The notes: generated by a model from the letters alone, not told the origin. 64,000 bases of DNA from Chryseobacterium culicis (GCF_002979755.1 NZ_PCPP01000001.1:714665-778664), one strand, 5' to 3'. Shown: positions 53,289 to 63,092, counted from the stretch's first letter. A program made the numbers and translations.

Positions 53289-53858
53289 ATGCAGGAACTT
53301 TTAACGTCATATATTAAAAATAGAATAGCAGTAACGGATAAAGAATTGGAAACGATTCTCTCTTATTTCAGACCGATCCAATTAAAAAAGAATGAAATGC
53401 TGCTTTCTAACGGGCAAAATAGCCAGAGAACATTCTTTGTAGTGAATGGCTGCCTCCGTATATTTTTCATCAATGAAGAAGGGCAGGATTCCACCCGATA
53501 TTTTGCATTTGAAAATCAGTTTGCCACTGCTCTCACCAGTTTCATTACTTCTGAACCCTCTGAGGAATTTATTGAGGCCGTAGAGGATTCAGAAGTATAT
53601 TATATCAGCCATAAGAATTTTTACCACCTCCTGAAAATTATCCCGCAATGGGAGAAATTTTACAGAATCTATCTGGAAACAGCGTATGTAAATAATACCA
53701 AAAGACTGATGTCTTTCCTTGTTCAGGATGCTCTTGAAAAATACCGCCAGCTCCTGGATGAAAACCCGGTTGTTGTAAGAAGACTTTCTAATAAAATGGT
53801 GGCTTCTTATCTTAATATTTCACAGGAAACGCTAAGCCGACTGAAATCCAGACTTTAA
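53289..53858 (+). CDS. Crp/Fnr family transcriptional regulator
   Basis: A 189-residue Crp-like regulator. The beta-roll shows NEMLLSNGQNSQRTFFVVNG and the C-terminal helix-turn-helix is NKMVASYLNISQETLSRLKS, with the E-T-L-S-R (E-x-x-S-R) recognition motif of FNR-type proteins. It has no N-terminal cysteine cluster. It lies 53 nt after the SIP gene. A perfect FNR-type palindrome is upstream of that operon, so feed-back activation is plausible. Confidence 0.87.
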   Translation: MQELLTSYIKNRIAVTDKELETILSYFRPIQLKKNEMLLSNGQNSQRTFFVVNGCLRIFFINEEGQDSTRYFAFENQFATALTSFITSEPSEEFIEAVEDSEVYYISHKNFYHLLKIIPQWEKFYRIYLETAYVNNTKRLMSFLVQDALEKYRQLLDENPVVVRRLSNKMVASYLNISQETLSRLKSRL

Positions 53859-53990
53859 TTTTTGTTTGGTGAATCTAACATTATTTTGAATAGCTATTAT
53901 TTATTTAAACTATTTTTAAACTAGATAAAATTCTCAAAAAATTAATACTGGTGCGTTCTCAGGAAAAATTTAAGCCCTATATTTGCATCC

Positions 53991-54353
53991 ATGTTAAAAT
54001 GGTTCTCCATATTATGTTCAATGATGTATGTACTGGCTACCACCAATGCGGGGGAAGTATTGAAAGTACCTATGTTTGTTGAGCATTTCATGGAATATCA
54101 CGGGAGCTTTTCAGAATTTGTAATGGAGCATTATGATAACCACAAGCAGGATTCTGACTGGGACACTGATCAGAAACTGCCTTTTATCAATCCACCAATT
54201 GTACTCACTGTACATGCCCAGCTTCCGGAATTGACATTCGAATTTAAAAAACCTAAAGAAATTACAGTTTCAAGGAAAACCAGTATCTACAAAGAAAAAG
54301 ATTTCTCCAATCAATATCTTTCTCAGATTTTCCAGCCTCCGCGGCTTTCTTAA
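53991..54353 (+). CDS. Small exported protein upstream of the metal pump
   Basis: A 120-residue protein whose N-terminus (WFSILCSMMYVLATTNAGEV) looks like a signal peptide or membrane anchor. The mature part has histidines and acids clustered in VEHFMEYHGSFSEFVMEHYD and NHKQDSD, possible metal ligands. The C-terminus is basic. No family recognised. It lies 192 bp ahead of the RND pump gene on the same strand. A TATATTTG element (53978-53985) ends 5 bp before the ATG, so the transcript could be leaderless or the true start could be the Met at residue 11 or 12. Confidence 0.6.
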   Translation: MLKWFSILCSMMYVLATTNAGEVLKVPMFVEHFMEYHGSFSEFVMEHYDNHKQDSDWDTDQKLPFINPPIVLTVHAQLPELTFEFKKPKEITVSRKTSIYKEKDFSNQYLSQIFQPPRLS

Positions 54354-54545
54354 TTAATTTTATCCTGAAATTGCTTTAGACTTAAAGCAATCCATTTATT
54401 ATTCCATATCAATTTAACCTGTTGTGCATTATAACTCTGTTTACAATGTCATTATAACTTTGTTGTTACCCTAAGCAATTTCTGCAATGGAAAATTTCAA
54501 CAGTTTTTATAACGCATTCCCGGGTTACTAATTAATCGTTTTTCC

Positions 54546-57500
54546 ATGTTAAATAAAATTATTGAGTTTTCTGTAAAGAATAAACTCATCATTGCTCTGT
54601 TTACAGTGGGGCTTGTGCTTTTTGGAGTTTATGAAACCACTAAACTTCCTATTGATGCCCAGCCGGATATCACTAATAATCAGGTTCAGATCATTACAAC
54701 AGCTCCTTCTTATGGTGCAGCAGATATAGAACGTCTTGTTACATTTCCTATTGAACAGGCTACCAGTAATATCAGCGGAATTACAGAGCTGAGAAGCTTC
54801 TCCCGTTTCGGGCTTTCATTGGTGACTGTAGTTTTTGATGACAATACCGATGTGTATTGGGCTCGTCAACAGGTTCAGGAACGTTTACAACTCGTTCAGG
54901 ACAATATCCCTGAGGGAATCGGGAAGCCGGAATTAGGGCCTATTTCAACCGGATTGGGAGAGATTTTCCAATATGTGGTAAGACCTAAAAAAGGATACGA
55001 AAATGTGTATGATGAAACTGAGCTCAGAACCATTCAGGACTGGGTAGTCAGAAGACAGCTTCTGGGAACAAAAGGTGTGGCTGATGTCAGTAGTTTCGGG
55101 GGGAAATTGAAACAATATGAAATTGCCATTAATCCGAATAAACTTCAGGCATTTAATATCAATATCAACGATGTTTTTGCGGCTCTTGAAAAGAATAATC
55201 AGAATACCGGAGGTGCTTATATTGAAAAGAAAGAAACGGTCTTATTTATCCGAAGTGAAGGGCTTCTGGGAAGCACAGAAGATATCGGAAGCATACAGGT
55301 AGCGGAAACCAAAGAAGGGATTCCTGTACATATTAAAGATGTGGCTTCTGTAAAGATCGGGTATGCGACAAGATATGGCGCTATGACCTATAATGATACC
55401 GGAGAAGTATCCGGAGCGATTGTCCTGATGCTGAAAGGAGAGAATGCCAATGTGGTGATCGGAAATATCAAAGAAAGACTGGAAAAAATCCAGGAATCAT
55501 TACCTGAAGGAGTGGTCATCGAGCCTTTTCTTGACCGTGCTAAAATGGTGAACAATACCATCAGTACGGTAAAAACCAATCTGATGGAAGGCGCTTTGAT
55601 TGTTGTTTTTATCCTTGTTTTATTCTTAGGAAATTTCAGGGCGGGATTATTGGTTGCTTCTGTCATTCCTTTAGCGATGCTTTTCGCGATTATCATGATG
55701 AATATTTTCGGGGTGGGAGGAAATCTGATGAGCCTTGGAGCCCTTGATTTTGGGCTTATTGTAGATGGTGCCGTTATCATCGTTGAAGCGGTACTGCATC
55801 AGCTCGCTCATAAAAAGCATTTTGGAAAAGACAATATGCTCAGCAAAAAGGAAATGGACGACCAGGTTTCCAGCTCTGCAACCAAAATGGTTAACAGTGC
55901 GGTTTTCGGGCAGATTATCATTCTGATTGTATACCTTCCCATCTTTACGCTTCAGGGAATTGAAGGGAAAATGTTCAAACCTATGGCTCAGACGGTTGCC
56001 TTTGCCCTGATTGGTGCCTTTATTCTTTCTCTGACTTACATTCCTATGATGAGCTCTTGGGTATTAAGCAGAAAGAAAAAGGAAAAAGAAAATATTTCAG
56101 ACCGTGTGATGGGGCAAGTGGAAACAGGGCATCAGAAACTCCTGATGAAGGCTCTTAAGTTCAGAAAAACCATTATTGTTGGCGTATTCATCCTGTTTGT
56201 TGGTGCTGTTTTTACCCTTTCCAGAATGGGAGGAGAATTTATTCCTTCTCTGGAGGAAGGTGACTTTGCCGTGGAGATGAGAATACTGCAGGGAAGTAAT
56301 ATCAATGAAACAAAGAAAGCAACCACTCAGGCAGCACATATCCTTTTAACACAGTTTCCTGAAGTAGAAAAAGTGGTTATGAAAATTGGTAGTGCAGAAA
56401 TTCCCACAGAACCTATGCCTATGGATTCCGGAGATATGATTGTCGTTTTAAAGCCTAAAAAGAAATGGACTTCCGCCAAAACATTTCCGGAACTTTCTGA
56501 TAAAATGAGTAAAGCGCTAAGTGTTATTCCGGGATTGACAACCAGTTTCCAGTTCCCTGTACAAATGCGTTTCAATGAACTGATGACCGGGGCAAGGCAG
56601 GATGTGGTATGCAAAATTTATGGTGAAGATCTTGACAGCCTTGCTGCCTATGCGAAAAAGATGGGAAGTATCATCAATACCGTAAAAGGGGCTCAGGATC
56701 TTTACATTGAACCTGTTGTAGGTGCTCCGCAGGTTGTGATTGATTATAACCGTTCCGAACTGTCCCGTTACCATATTTCGGTGGCAGATATAAACAGGGT
56801 GATCAACATGGCTTTTGCAGGTCAGACAGCAGGAGCATTATACGAAGGAGAGAAGAAGTTTGACATCGTTGTCCGAATGGATAATGAACAGAAAAAAGAT
56901 ATTACCAGCATCCAAAATCTTTTGATTCCTACGGCTTCCGGAGAGCAGATTCCATTGTCACAATTGGCTAAAGTAGAACTTAAAAACAGTCCGAACCAGA
57001 TTCAGAGAGAAGACACTAAAAGAAGGATTATTGTAGGATTTAACGTAAGAGGGAGAGATGTTCAGAGTATTGTGGAGGAACTTCAGCAAAAAGCAGGTAA
57101 AAGCCTCAAGCTGTCACCAGGTTACACTGTTTCTTATGGAGGTGCTTTTGAAAATTTAAATGAAGCTAAAGCCAGACTGGGAATTGCTGTTCCTATTTCG
57201 TTGGTGATGATTTTCCTTCTCTTATTCTTTGCTTTCGGCTCTGTAAAACACAGCCTGCTCATCTACACAGCCATTCCATTGTCTGCAATAGGAGGCGTTT
57301 ATTTTCTGGCGTTGAGAGGAATGCCTTTCAGTATTAGTGCAGGAGTAGGATTCATTGCTTTGTTTGGAGTAGCTGTACTTAATGGAATTGTTTTGATATC
57401 AGAATTTAACCGATTGAAAAAAAGTGGAATATCAAATACCAGCAGAATTGTACTCATAGGGACAAAAATCAGACTCCGCCCGGTTTTGATGACGGCTTTT

Positions 57501-58883
57501 GTAGCTTCTTTGGGATTCCTTCCCATGGCAATAAGCAACGGTGCAGGAGCTGAAGTACAGAGACCTTTGGCAACTGTGGTAATCGGAGGTCTGATGCTTG
57601 CAACCTTTTTAACACTATTTGTACTCCCTATTTTATACGTCCTGTTTGAACATATTAATAAAGATAAAATGAAATTCGCAAAAAAAACCAACTATAAAAA
57701 ACTTTCTGTTTTCTTGTTGTTAATTTCCTTTGGAAGTTTCCAGGCTCAGGAAAATATTACCTATGACCAGGCTTTGGAAAAAGCATACCAACAAAACGGT
57801 ATTCTTAAAAACTCAAAATTATTATCAGATTATCAGGAAAAGCTAAAAGCCAGCTATCTGGATATTCCTCAGATGGAAGTTACCGGAGGATTTGGGCAGA
57901 TTCAGGGAGAAGAAACAGATAATTCATTCGGAATTTCCCAGAGATTCAGCTTTCCAACAGTCTATTCAAAAAGGAAGCAGATGCTGGATGCTGAATGGTC
58001 TGCAAGTGTCATTAACCAGAACCTTACAAAAACACAGCTTACCAAAGAAGTGACAGACGTTTTCTACAGAATATTAGTGCTTCAGGAGAAGAAAAAAGTC
58101 CTGGAATACATCAGTCAGTTGTATAATAACTTTGCAGATAAAGCCGCATTAAGATTAAAAAAGGGTGAAGCCAATATTTTAGAGGAATCCACCGCTGAAA
58201 TTCAGAAAGAACAGGTAAAAGTACAGTTGAATATTCTTGAAAATGATCTGAACATGGCCAAACTTCAGCTTCAGCTATTACTTCAGTCCGAAATTCTTTA
58301 CCAGCCTATTGCTGAAAAGCCCACCATGAGTATGGGGATGCAGATTTCCGGGGAAATGGTAAAACAGCATCCCGAACTTCAGTATCTGCAGCAACAGATC
58401 AAAATAGGAGAGGCCGAAGTACAGCTTGAGAAAAGTAGACTGCTTCCGGATCTTCTTATCGGATATACTAACCAGAGTATGAAAAACATCAGTAACAACC
58501 GCTTCAATTCAGTGCAGGTGGGAGTGGGAATTCCATTGTTTACAAAAGGACAAAGAGCTTTGGCCAAAGCGGCACAGGCTAAAATTATAATCTCAGAGAA
58601 TCAATACCAAAGAAAAGAAATTGAGCTTCAAAACAGGTTAAATCAGCAGCTGAACAATTATATGAACCAACAGCGGATCATCGAAAATTACGAACAAAAA
58701 CAGCTCCCAAAATCTGAAACTATTTTAAAAACTGCACAAAAACAAATGGAAGCAGGAGAAATTGATTATCTGGATTGGGTAATACTGGTGAACCAGGCCG
58801 TAAAAACCAAAGCAGATTATACTGATCAGTTGGAAAAACTCAATCAGATCGGGGCAGAACTTCAATTCTTAATTTCAAAATAA
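54546..58883 (+). CDS. Heavy-metal RND efflux pump (CzcA type) fused to TolC-like channel
   Basis: A 1445-residue protein. Residues 1 to about 1040 are an HME-type RND pump with 12 membrane segments. TM4 carries the signature DFGLIVDGAVIIVEA (D401, D407, E414), the CzcA/CnrA-type motif for divalent cations (Co, Zn, Cd, Ni) and not the AIGAMVDAA type of CusA. Residues from M1042 start a second unit: basic NYKK then LSVFLLLISFGSFQAQ, a signal-peptide-like stretch, then an outer-membrane efflux (TolC) domain (ENITYDQALEKAYQQNGI onward). It is known that Bacteroidota carry such fusions. The adaptor gene follows 7 nt later. Confidence 0.88.
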   Translation: MLNKIIEFSVKNKLIIALFTVGLVLFGVYETTKLPIDAQPDITNNQVQIITTAPSYGAADIERLVTFPIEQATSNISGITELRSFSRFGLSLVTVVFDDNTDVYWARQQVQERLQLVQDNIPEGIGKPELGPISTGLGEIFQYVVRPKKGYENVYDETELRTIQDWVVRRQLLGTKGVADVSSFGGKLKQYEIAINPNKLQAFNININDVFAALEKNNQNTGGAYIEKKETVLFIRSEGLLGSTEDIGSIQVAETKEGIPVHIKDVASVKIGYATRYGAMTYNDTGEVSGAIVLMLKGENANVVIGNIKERLEKIQESLPEGVVIEPFLDRAKMVNNTISTVKTNLMEGALIVVFILVLFLGNFRAGLLVASVIPLAMLFAIIMMNIFGVGGNLMSLGALDFGLIVDGAVIIVEAVLHQLAHKKHFGKDNMLSKKEMDDQVSSSATKMVNSAVFGQIIILIVYLPIFTLQGIEGKMFKPMAQTVAFALIGAFILSLTYIPMMSSWVLSRKKKEKENISDRVMGQVETGHQKLLMKALKFRKTIIVGVFILFVGAVFTLSRMGGEFIPSLEEGDFAVEMRILQGSNINETKKATTQAAHILLTQFPEVEKVVMKIGSAEIPTEPMPMDSGDMIVVLKPKKKWTSAKTFPELSDKMSKALSVIPGLTTSFQFPVQMRFNELMTGARQDVVCKIYGEDLDSLAAYAKKMGSIINTVKGAQDLYIEPVVGAPQVVIDYNRSELSRYHISVADINRVINMAFAGQTAGALYEGEKKFDIVVRMDNEQKKDITSIQNLLIPTASGEQIPLSQLAKVELKNSPNQIQREDTKRRIIVGFNVRGRDVQSIVEELQQKAGKSLKLSPGYTVSYGGAFENLNEAKARLGIAVPISLVMIFLLLFFAFGSVKHSLLIYTAIPLSAIGGVYFLALRGMPFSISAGVGFIALFGVAVLNGIVLISEFNRLKKSGISNTSRIVLIGTKIRLRPVLMTAFVASLGFLPMAISNGAGAEVQRPLATVVIGGLMLATFLTLFVLPILYVLFEHINKDKMKFAKKTNYKKLSVFLLLISFGSFQAQENITYDQALEKAYQQNGILKNSKLLSDYQEKLKASYLDIPQMEVTGGFGQIQGEETDNSFGISQRFSFPTVYSKRKQMLDAEWSASVINQNLTKTQLTKEVTDVFYRILVLQEKKKVLEYISQLYNNFADKAALRLKKGEANILEESTAEIQKEQVKVQLNILENDLNMAKLQLQLLLQSEILYQPIAEKPTMSMGMQISGEMVKQHPELQYLQQQIKIGEAEVQLEKSRLLPDLLIGYTNQSMKNISNNRFNSVQVGVGIPLFTKGQRALAKAAQAKIIISENQYQRKEIELQNRLNQQLNNYMNQQRIIENYEQKQLPKSETILKTAQKQMEAGEIDYLDWVILVNQAVKTKADYTDQLEKLNQIGAELQFLISK

Positions 58884-58890
58884 TACCATC

Positions 58891-60042
58891 ATGCATTTCA
58901 AGAATATATCTCTATACAGCCTTACTTTAATCCTTACCTTATCTTCATGTTCAGGGAAAAAAGAAGAAGAAAAAACAGTGTATGAAAACACGAAATTTGC
59001 TAAAAACAATAAAAACTCAGTGCATCTTACAGAAAAGCAGATTCAGTCTGTAGGGTTAACAACAACCGCTATCCAGAACAGAAATATGGAAAAACTGGTA
59101 AGACTGAACGGAAAGGCAGAAATTGCACCATCACATATTAATTCCGTTTCCAGTATTATGGGAGGACATATAAAATCTATTAACGTGATTAATGGAAGCC
59201 ACTTCAACAAAGGACAAGTGCTGGCTGTTGTAGAAGATCCGCAGTTTATACAGCTGCAACAGGATTATCTGGTGACAAAGGCTCAGCTTGAAGCTGCAAG
59301 ACTGAATTTCAACCGCCAGAAAGACCTCAATACAAGCAAAGCCAGCAGTGATAAGACGATGCAGACCGCACAAGCTGATTATGCTACGCTGAATGCTACC
59401 TTGAAAGGACTTGAAGAAAAACTGAGAATCATCGGGATCAATACCAAAGGTTTACATACCGGAAATATCAGAAGCAGAATCAGTATTCATGCTCCGTTTA
59501 CAGGTTTTGTAAGCAAAATTTTTGTGAATAACGGACAATACATCAATCCGGCAGATACTTTATTTGAATTGATCAACCCTGCAGGATTACTTTTAGAATT
59601 AAAGGTTTTTGAAAATGATGTGAATGATATTCAAACAGGACAGGAAATTTTAGTGTATAACAATCAGAATCCGGGGCTGAAATCCAATGCCAAAATTATC
59701 AGCGTAGTGCCAAGTATTGAAAATGGGGGATCAGCCACTGCAATTGCTAAGCTGTCTTCTGCAACTGCTGAGTTTGTAAAAGGAATGTATATCAATGCTG
59801 AAGTTAAAATCAGCAGCCGTTATACACAAGGTCTTCCCAATGAAGCATTGGTTTCTTATGAAAATAAAAATTACGTTTTTGAAGATCTGGGAAAATCCAA
59901 TTATAAAATGATTCCCGTAGTGACCGGAATTTCTGATGATCAGTTTACAGAGATAATAAAATCAGACTTTTTAAAAGATAAGAAAATTGTACAGAAAGGA
60001 GCTTACAGCCTTCTGATGATGCTTAAAAATAAAGCTGAATAG
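58891..60042 (+). CDS. Efflux RND transporter periplasmic adaptor (lipoprotein)
   Basis: A 383-residue membrane-fusion protein. The lipobox LSSC (Cys20) in LILTLSSCSGKKEEE makes it a lipoprotein. The barrel-sandwich hybrid domain includes GGHIKSINVINGSHFNKGQV and RSRISIHAPFTGFVSKIFVN, with a coiled coil between (LEAARLNFNRQKDLNTSKAS). It links the inner-membrane pump and the outer-membrane channel. No CusF-like domain is seen. It follows the pump gene by 7 nt. Confidence 0.88.
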   Translation: MHFKNISLYSLTLILTLSSCSGKKEEEKTVYENTKFAKNNKNSVHLTEKQIQSVGLTTTAIQNRNMEKLVRLNGKAEIAPSHINSVSSIMGGHIKSINVINGSHFNKGQVLAVVEDPQFIQLQQDYLVTKAQLEAARLNFNRQKDLNTSKASSDKTMQTAQADYATLNATLKGLEEKLRIIGINTKGLHTGNIRSRISIHAPFTGFVSKIFVNNGQYINPADTLFELINPAGLLLELKVFENDVNDIQTGQEILVYNNQNPGLKSNAKIISVVPSIENGGSATAIAKLSSATAEFVKGMYINAEVKISSRYTQGLPNEALVSYENKNYVFEDLGKSNYKMIPVVTGISDDQFTEIIKSDFLKDKKIVQKGAYSLLMMLKNKAE

Positions 60043-60066
60043 CCTTAAATACCTATATTATCATTC

Positions 60067-60094
60067 AAAAGATCAGTCAGTGGGCTGATCTTTT
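60067..60094. terminator. Bidirectional terminator
   Basis: AAAAGATCAG (60067-60076) and CTGATCTTTT (60085-60094), 8-nt loop, T-run on the plus side; it lies between the adaptor gene and the convergent small gene. Confidence 0.82.
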
Positions 60095-60610
60095 TTATTT
60101 CTTCTTCGGGACTTCCCACTGTACTCCCTGCTTTTTGAAAAATTCTTCAAGATTGAGCCAGTCCTGATCACTGTGCAAAAATTCTTCTGCATTAACAGGT
60201 ACATCTTTACTATGGCCATATTGCTTACATCCGAAACATAATTCAATATTTCTCCACTGATTTTCTTTATAAATGAATAAAGTATTATGGGGTTCAAAAC
60301 AAAATGCTCCGTCCCAGGCTTTTACACTTTTCTGTCCTTTTATAATCTCTATTAATTCTTGTTTTGAATCAGGAGTTAATATTGTTTTCTTTCTTATGAT
60401 AGCATTGTTAGGAACACCGTTTTTGAGTAAGTCTCTGTGAATTGTTGTACTCTTACCTGGTTTTTCAATATCAAGCCTGAGATCGTCATGACTGGTAATA
60501 AGAATTGTGTCTGCACTTTGTAAATAACGAGCCAGATCTTCATTGATGCTTTGAGAAAAAATAAATATTGAACTTAAAATCAAGCTTATCATAAAGAGTT
60601 TACAGATCAT
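60095..60610 (-). CDS. Secreted or anchored protein of unknown function
   Basis: A 171-residue protein. From ATG 60610 it has a hydrophobic N-terminus (MICKLFMISLILSSIFIFSQ), a signal peptide or anchor. The mature part is charged and ends KKKQGV-type lysine-rich (EVPKKK). C-F-E-P-H-N and C-F-G-C-K-Q are two cysteine spots. No domain recognised. The frame is open to 60718, but ATG 60610 lies 4 nt after the stop of the upstream membrane gene, so the shorter start is given. Confidence 0.6.
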   Translation of the reverse strand: MICKLFMISLILSSIFIFSQSINEDLARYLQSADTILITSHDDLRLDIEKPGKSTTIHRDLLKNGVPNNAIIRKKTILTPDSKQELIEIIKGQKSVKAWDGAFCFEPHNTLFIYKENQWRNIELCFGCKQYGHSKDVPVNAEEFLHSDQDWLNLEEFFKKQGVQWEVPKKK

Positions 60611-60614
60611 GATT

Positions 60615-61097
60615 TTAACGGATTTTTCTTCTGCTTCTGTCATAAATAAACCCAATAATAGGATAAACAACACTTGTGTAAGCCACTTTTTCAAAAATAT
60701 AGAACCCAAACTGCCCATCCAGTTTTGTTACTTTCATTGCTTCAAACTGAACAAGCAAATCACTTCCAAAAACAAATATAGAAACCATGAAGGTTAAAAG
60801 AATCATAAACGAAAGGCTCTCATTTTTAATTTTTCTAAGTGAAAAAAGATAACCAATCCCTGTAATTCCCAGGAAAATAAGATCTGTAGTTATATGGTTT
60901 GTAATATGTGAATCAAAATCAAATAAATCACCAATTACTTTAGACGTATTATTAGCAAATTCCATGACTACCAAACCGCCAATCATGATAATGGCAGAGG
61001 AAAAAGCAATGAGAGCCACTATTATCCCGATTAATAATCCTTTATTTTTTCTCACGTTATGGTTATAGTTTAACTTATAAATATAATGAAAATCCAT
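60615..61097 (-). CDS. Small membrane protein of unknown function
   Basis: A 160-residue protein with about four hydrophobic segments (LLIGIIVALIAFSSAIIMIG, ITTDLIFLGITGIGYLF, FMILLTFMVSIFVFGSDLLV, VAYTSVVYPIIGFIYD) and a basic C-terminus RSRRKIR. No family recognised. It precedes the secreted-protein gene by 4 nt and forms a two-gene operon with it. The start at 61097 has no strong support; an internal start is possible. Confidence 0.55.
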   Translation of the reverse strand: MDFHYIYKLNYNHNVRKNKGLLIGIIVALIAFSSAIIMIGGLVVMEFANNTSKVIGDLFDFDSHITNHITTDLIFLGITGIGYLFSLRKIKNESLSFMILLTFMVSIFVFGSDLLVQFEAMKVTKLDGQFGFYIFEKVAYTSVVYPIIGFIYDRSRRKIR

Positions 61098-61283
61098 AGT
61101 ATTCCTATATTTTCTTTTGCTTTTAAAAACATAAGGCAGGTTTTCAACTCATGATATTTGACATGTTTTCCATATTATGAAATACTATTTAATGCATAAT
61201 TCATTTTAAAATAATATTTTTAAAGAGTGAATAGTTGTAAAGGATTTTTAGATGAATAATAAAAGAACTTTTATCAAAACTTT

Positions 61284-63092
61284 ATGACAAAAAAACCTTT
61301 GCACAATTTCCATATTCCGGTAATGGGTCTGGCTTATACTATAGACAGCCCGATTCGTGTTGCCCAATATGGAATTTCTTCTGTGATCTCCATCATTGAT
61401 GATGAAATCCTGGAAAAAATGAAGAACTTTTACAACAAAAAGTTCAATCTTGACTATTTCGGAATTTCAGCAAAAACAGAAGACTACAGAGCCAGAAGAG
61501 TTACGGCTTATCTGGATATGGTGGATGATATTGTGAATGAAAAATTTGAATCTTTTAAACAGGAAATCAGCAAAAACAAAGAAGCTTTAAAGGACTTTAT
61601 AGCTATGCTTCCGAATACTTCGGATCTTAAAAACAGCCTTCAAACCCTTATCAATCAAAAAGACAACTGGAGTTCCAATATCAAAAACTTCATAGAATCT
61701 AATTTAAAACCGGGAAGTATTGATGTCAATATCATGACGAAAGTAGATAAAGACAATTATCATAAAAATGAGCAGCTTCCTGTAATGTATAACGATGCCC
61801 ATGCTTCACTGCGGGGTTTTGCCAAAAGCAAACTGTCATCATCCATGGTTCTTTCTGCAGGCATGAATCCCCGTTTGTACAGCTATATGGAAGAGTTTGA
61901 AGACTTCTTCCCGGATGAAAACGGAAAAATCAAAAAGAAAATCATTCTTAAAGTAAGCGATTTCCGCTCTGCGATGATACAGGGGAATTTTCTGGCCAAA
62001 AAAGGGTTATGGGTTTCAGAATACAGAATAGAATCCGGATTGAATTGCGGAGGCCATGCATTTGCCACTGAAGGAATGCTTCTTGGACCTATTATGGAAG
62101 AGTTTAAGCAGAAAAAAAATGATCTGATACAATCGGCTCACAGTTTAATGACTGCCGCTTTAGAACAAAAAGGAAAACCCGTAGTTTCCGAGCCTTTAGA
62201 AATGAAAATTACGGTGCAAGGTGGAGTAGGTACTTCTGAAGAGCATGCGTTTTTATTGGCGAATTATAGTGTAGACAGCGTAGGATGGGGTTCTCCGTTT
62301 TTATTGGTGCCCGAAGCAACCTCCGTAGATACTGAAACCAGAAATTTACTTTTACAATCAAAAGAACAGGATTTCTATCTGAGTAATATCTCACCGTTGG
62401 GAGTGCCTTTCAATACAGTAAAAGGAACATCCAACGAAACATTGAAGTATGAAAAAGAAGCAAAAGGAAAATACGGTAGTTCGTGCCCTAAAAAACTTCT
62501 GGCATTAAGCAAAGAATTTTCTCCGGAAGGAACCTGTACCGCGTCTAAAAAATATCAGGATATCAAACTGAAAGCGTTGTATGCAGAACAGGAAACATTA
62601 ACAGAGCAGGAATTCAATAAAAGGAAGTCTGAAATTACCGATAAAGCTTGCCTGTGTGTCGGACTTGTAAATGCGGCATATATGGAACAAAACCTTGAAA
62701 TCAAAGGGGAAAAACAAGGGGTAGTGATATGTCCCGGACCCAATATTGCTTTTTTTGATAAGGAAGTTTCTCTTTCGGAAATGGTAAAACATATTTATGG
62801 AAATACCAACATTCTTTCAGACAATCAACGTCCGAACATGTTCATCAATGAATTGAAAATGTATGTGGAGTATCTGAGAAAAGAAATTGCAGAATCAACC
62901 GTACAGATTACCCATTCGCAGACAAAAAAATGGAATGCATTCAGGAAAAACGTTCTTGAAGGGATCACCTATTATCATGAGCTTTTTACAGCATCACCAT
63001 TCTTCAGCAACGGTTTATCTACCATCAACCAGCAATTGCAGGAATACAAACTACAGCTTATTGCTATTGAGATTCCTCAGGTTGAAAAGTAA
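61284..63092 (+). CDS. Large conserved protein of unknown function, possible TIM-barrel FMN fold
   Basis: A 602-residue cytoplasmic-type protein with no signal peptide. The N-terminus has VMGLAYTIDSPIRVAQYGIS, and the middle has SEYRIESGLNCGGHAFATEG and VQGGVGTSEEHAFLLANYSV, then SVGWGSPFLLVPEATSVD. The G-G-V-G-T plus G-S pattern resembles the phosphate-binding loop of FMN TIM barrels such as nitronate monooxygenases. Cysteines occur in SSCPKK, GTCTAS and ACLCVG, which could hold a metal or cluster. The C-terminal third is helical. I did not recognise a family; the fold idea is weak. It stands alone with a terminator. Confidence 0.55.
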   Translation: MTKKPLHNFHIPVMGLAYTIDSPIRVAQYGISSVISIIDDEILEKMKNFYNKKFNLDYFGISAKTEDYRARRVTAYLDMVDDIVNEKFESFKQEISKNKEALKDFIAMLPNTSDLKNSLQTLINQKDNWSSNIKNFIESNLKPGSIDVNIMTKVDKDNYHKNEQLPVMYNDAHASLRGFAKSKLSSSMVLSAGMNPRLYSYMEEFEDFFPDENGKIKKKIILKVSDFRSAMIQGNFLAKKGLWVSEYRIESGLNCGGHAFATEGMLLGPIMEEFKQKKNDLIQSAHSLMTAALEQKGKPVVSEPLEMKITVQGGVGTSEEHAFLLANYSVDSVGWGSPFLLVPEATSVDTETRNLLLQSKEQDFYLSNISPLGVPFNTVKGTSNETLKYEKEAKGKYGSSCPKKLLALSKEFSPEGTCTASKKYQDIKLKALYAEQETLTEQEFNKRKSEITDKACLCVGLVNAAYMEQNLEIKGEKQGVVICPGPNIAFFDKEVSLSEMVKHIYGNTNILSDNQRPNMFINELKMYVEYLRKEIAESTVQITHSQTKKWNAFRKNVLEGITYYHELFTASPFFSNGLSTINQQLQEYKLQLIAIEIPQVEK

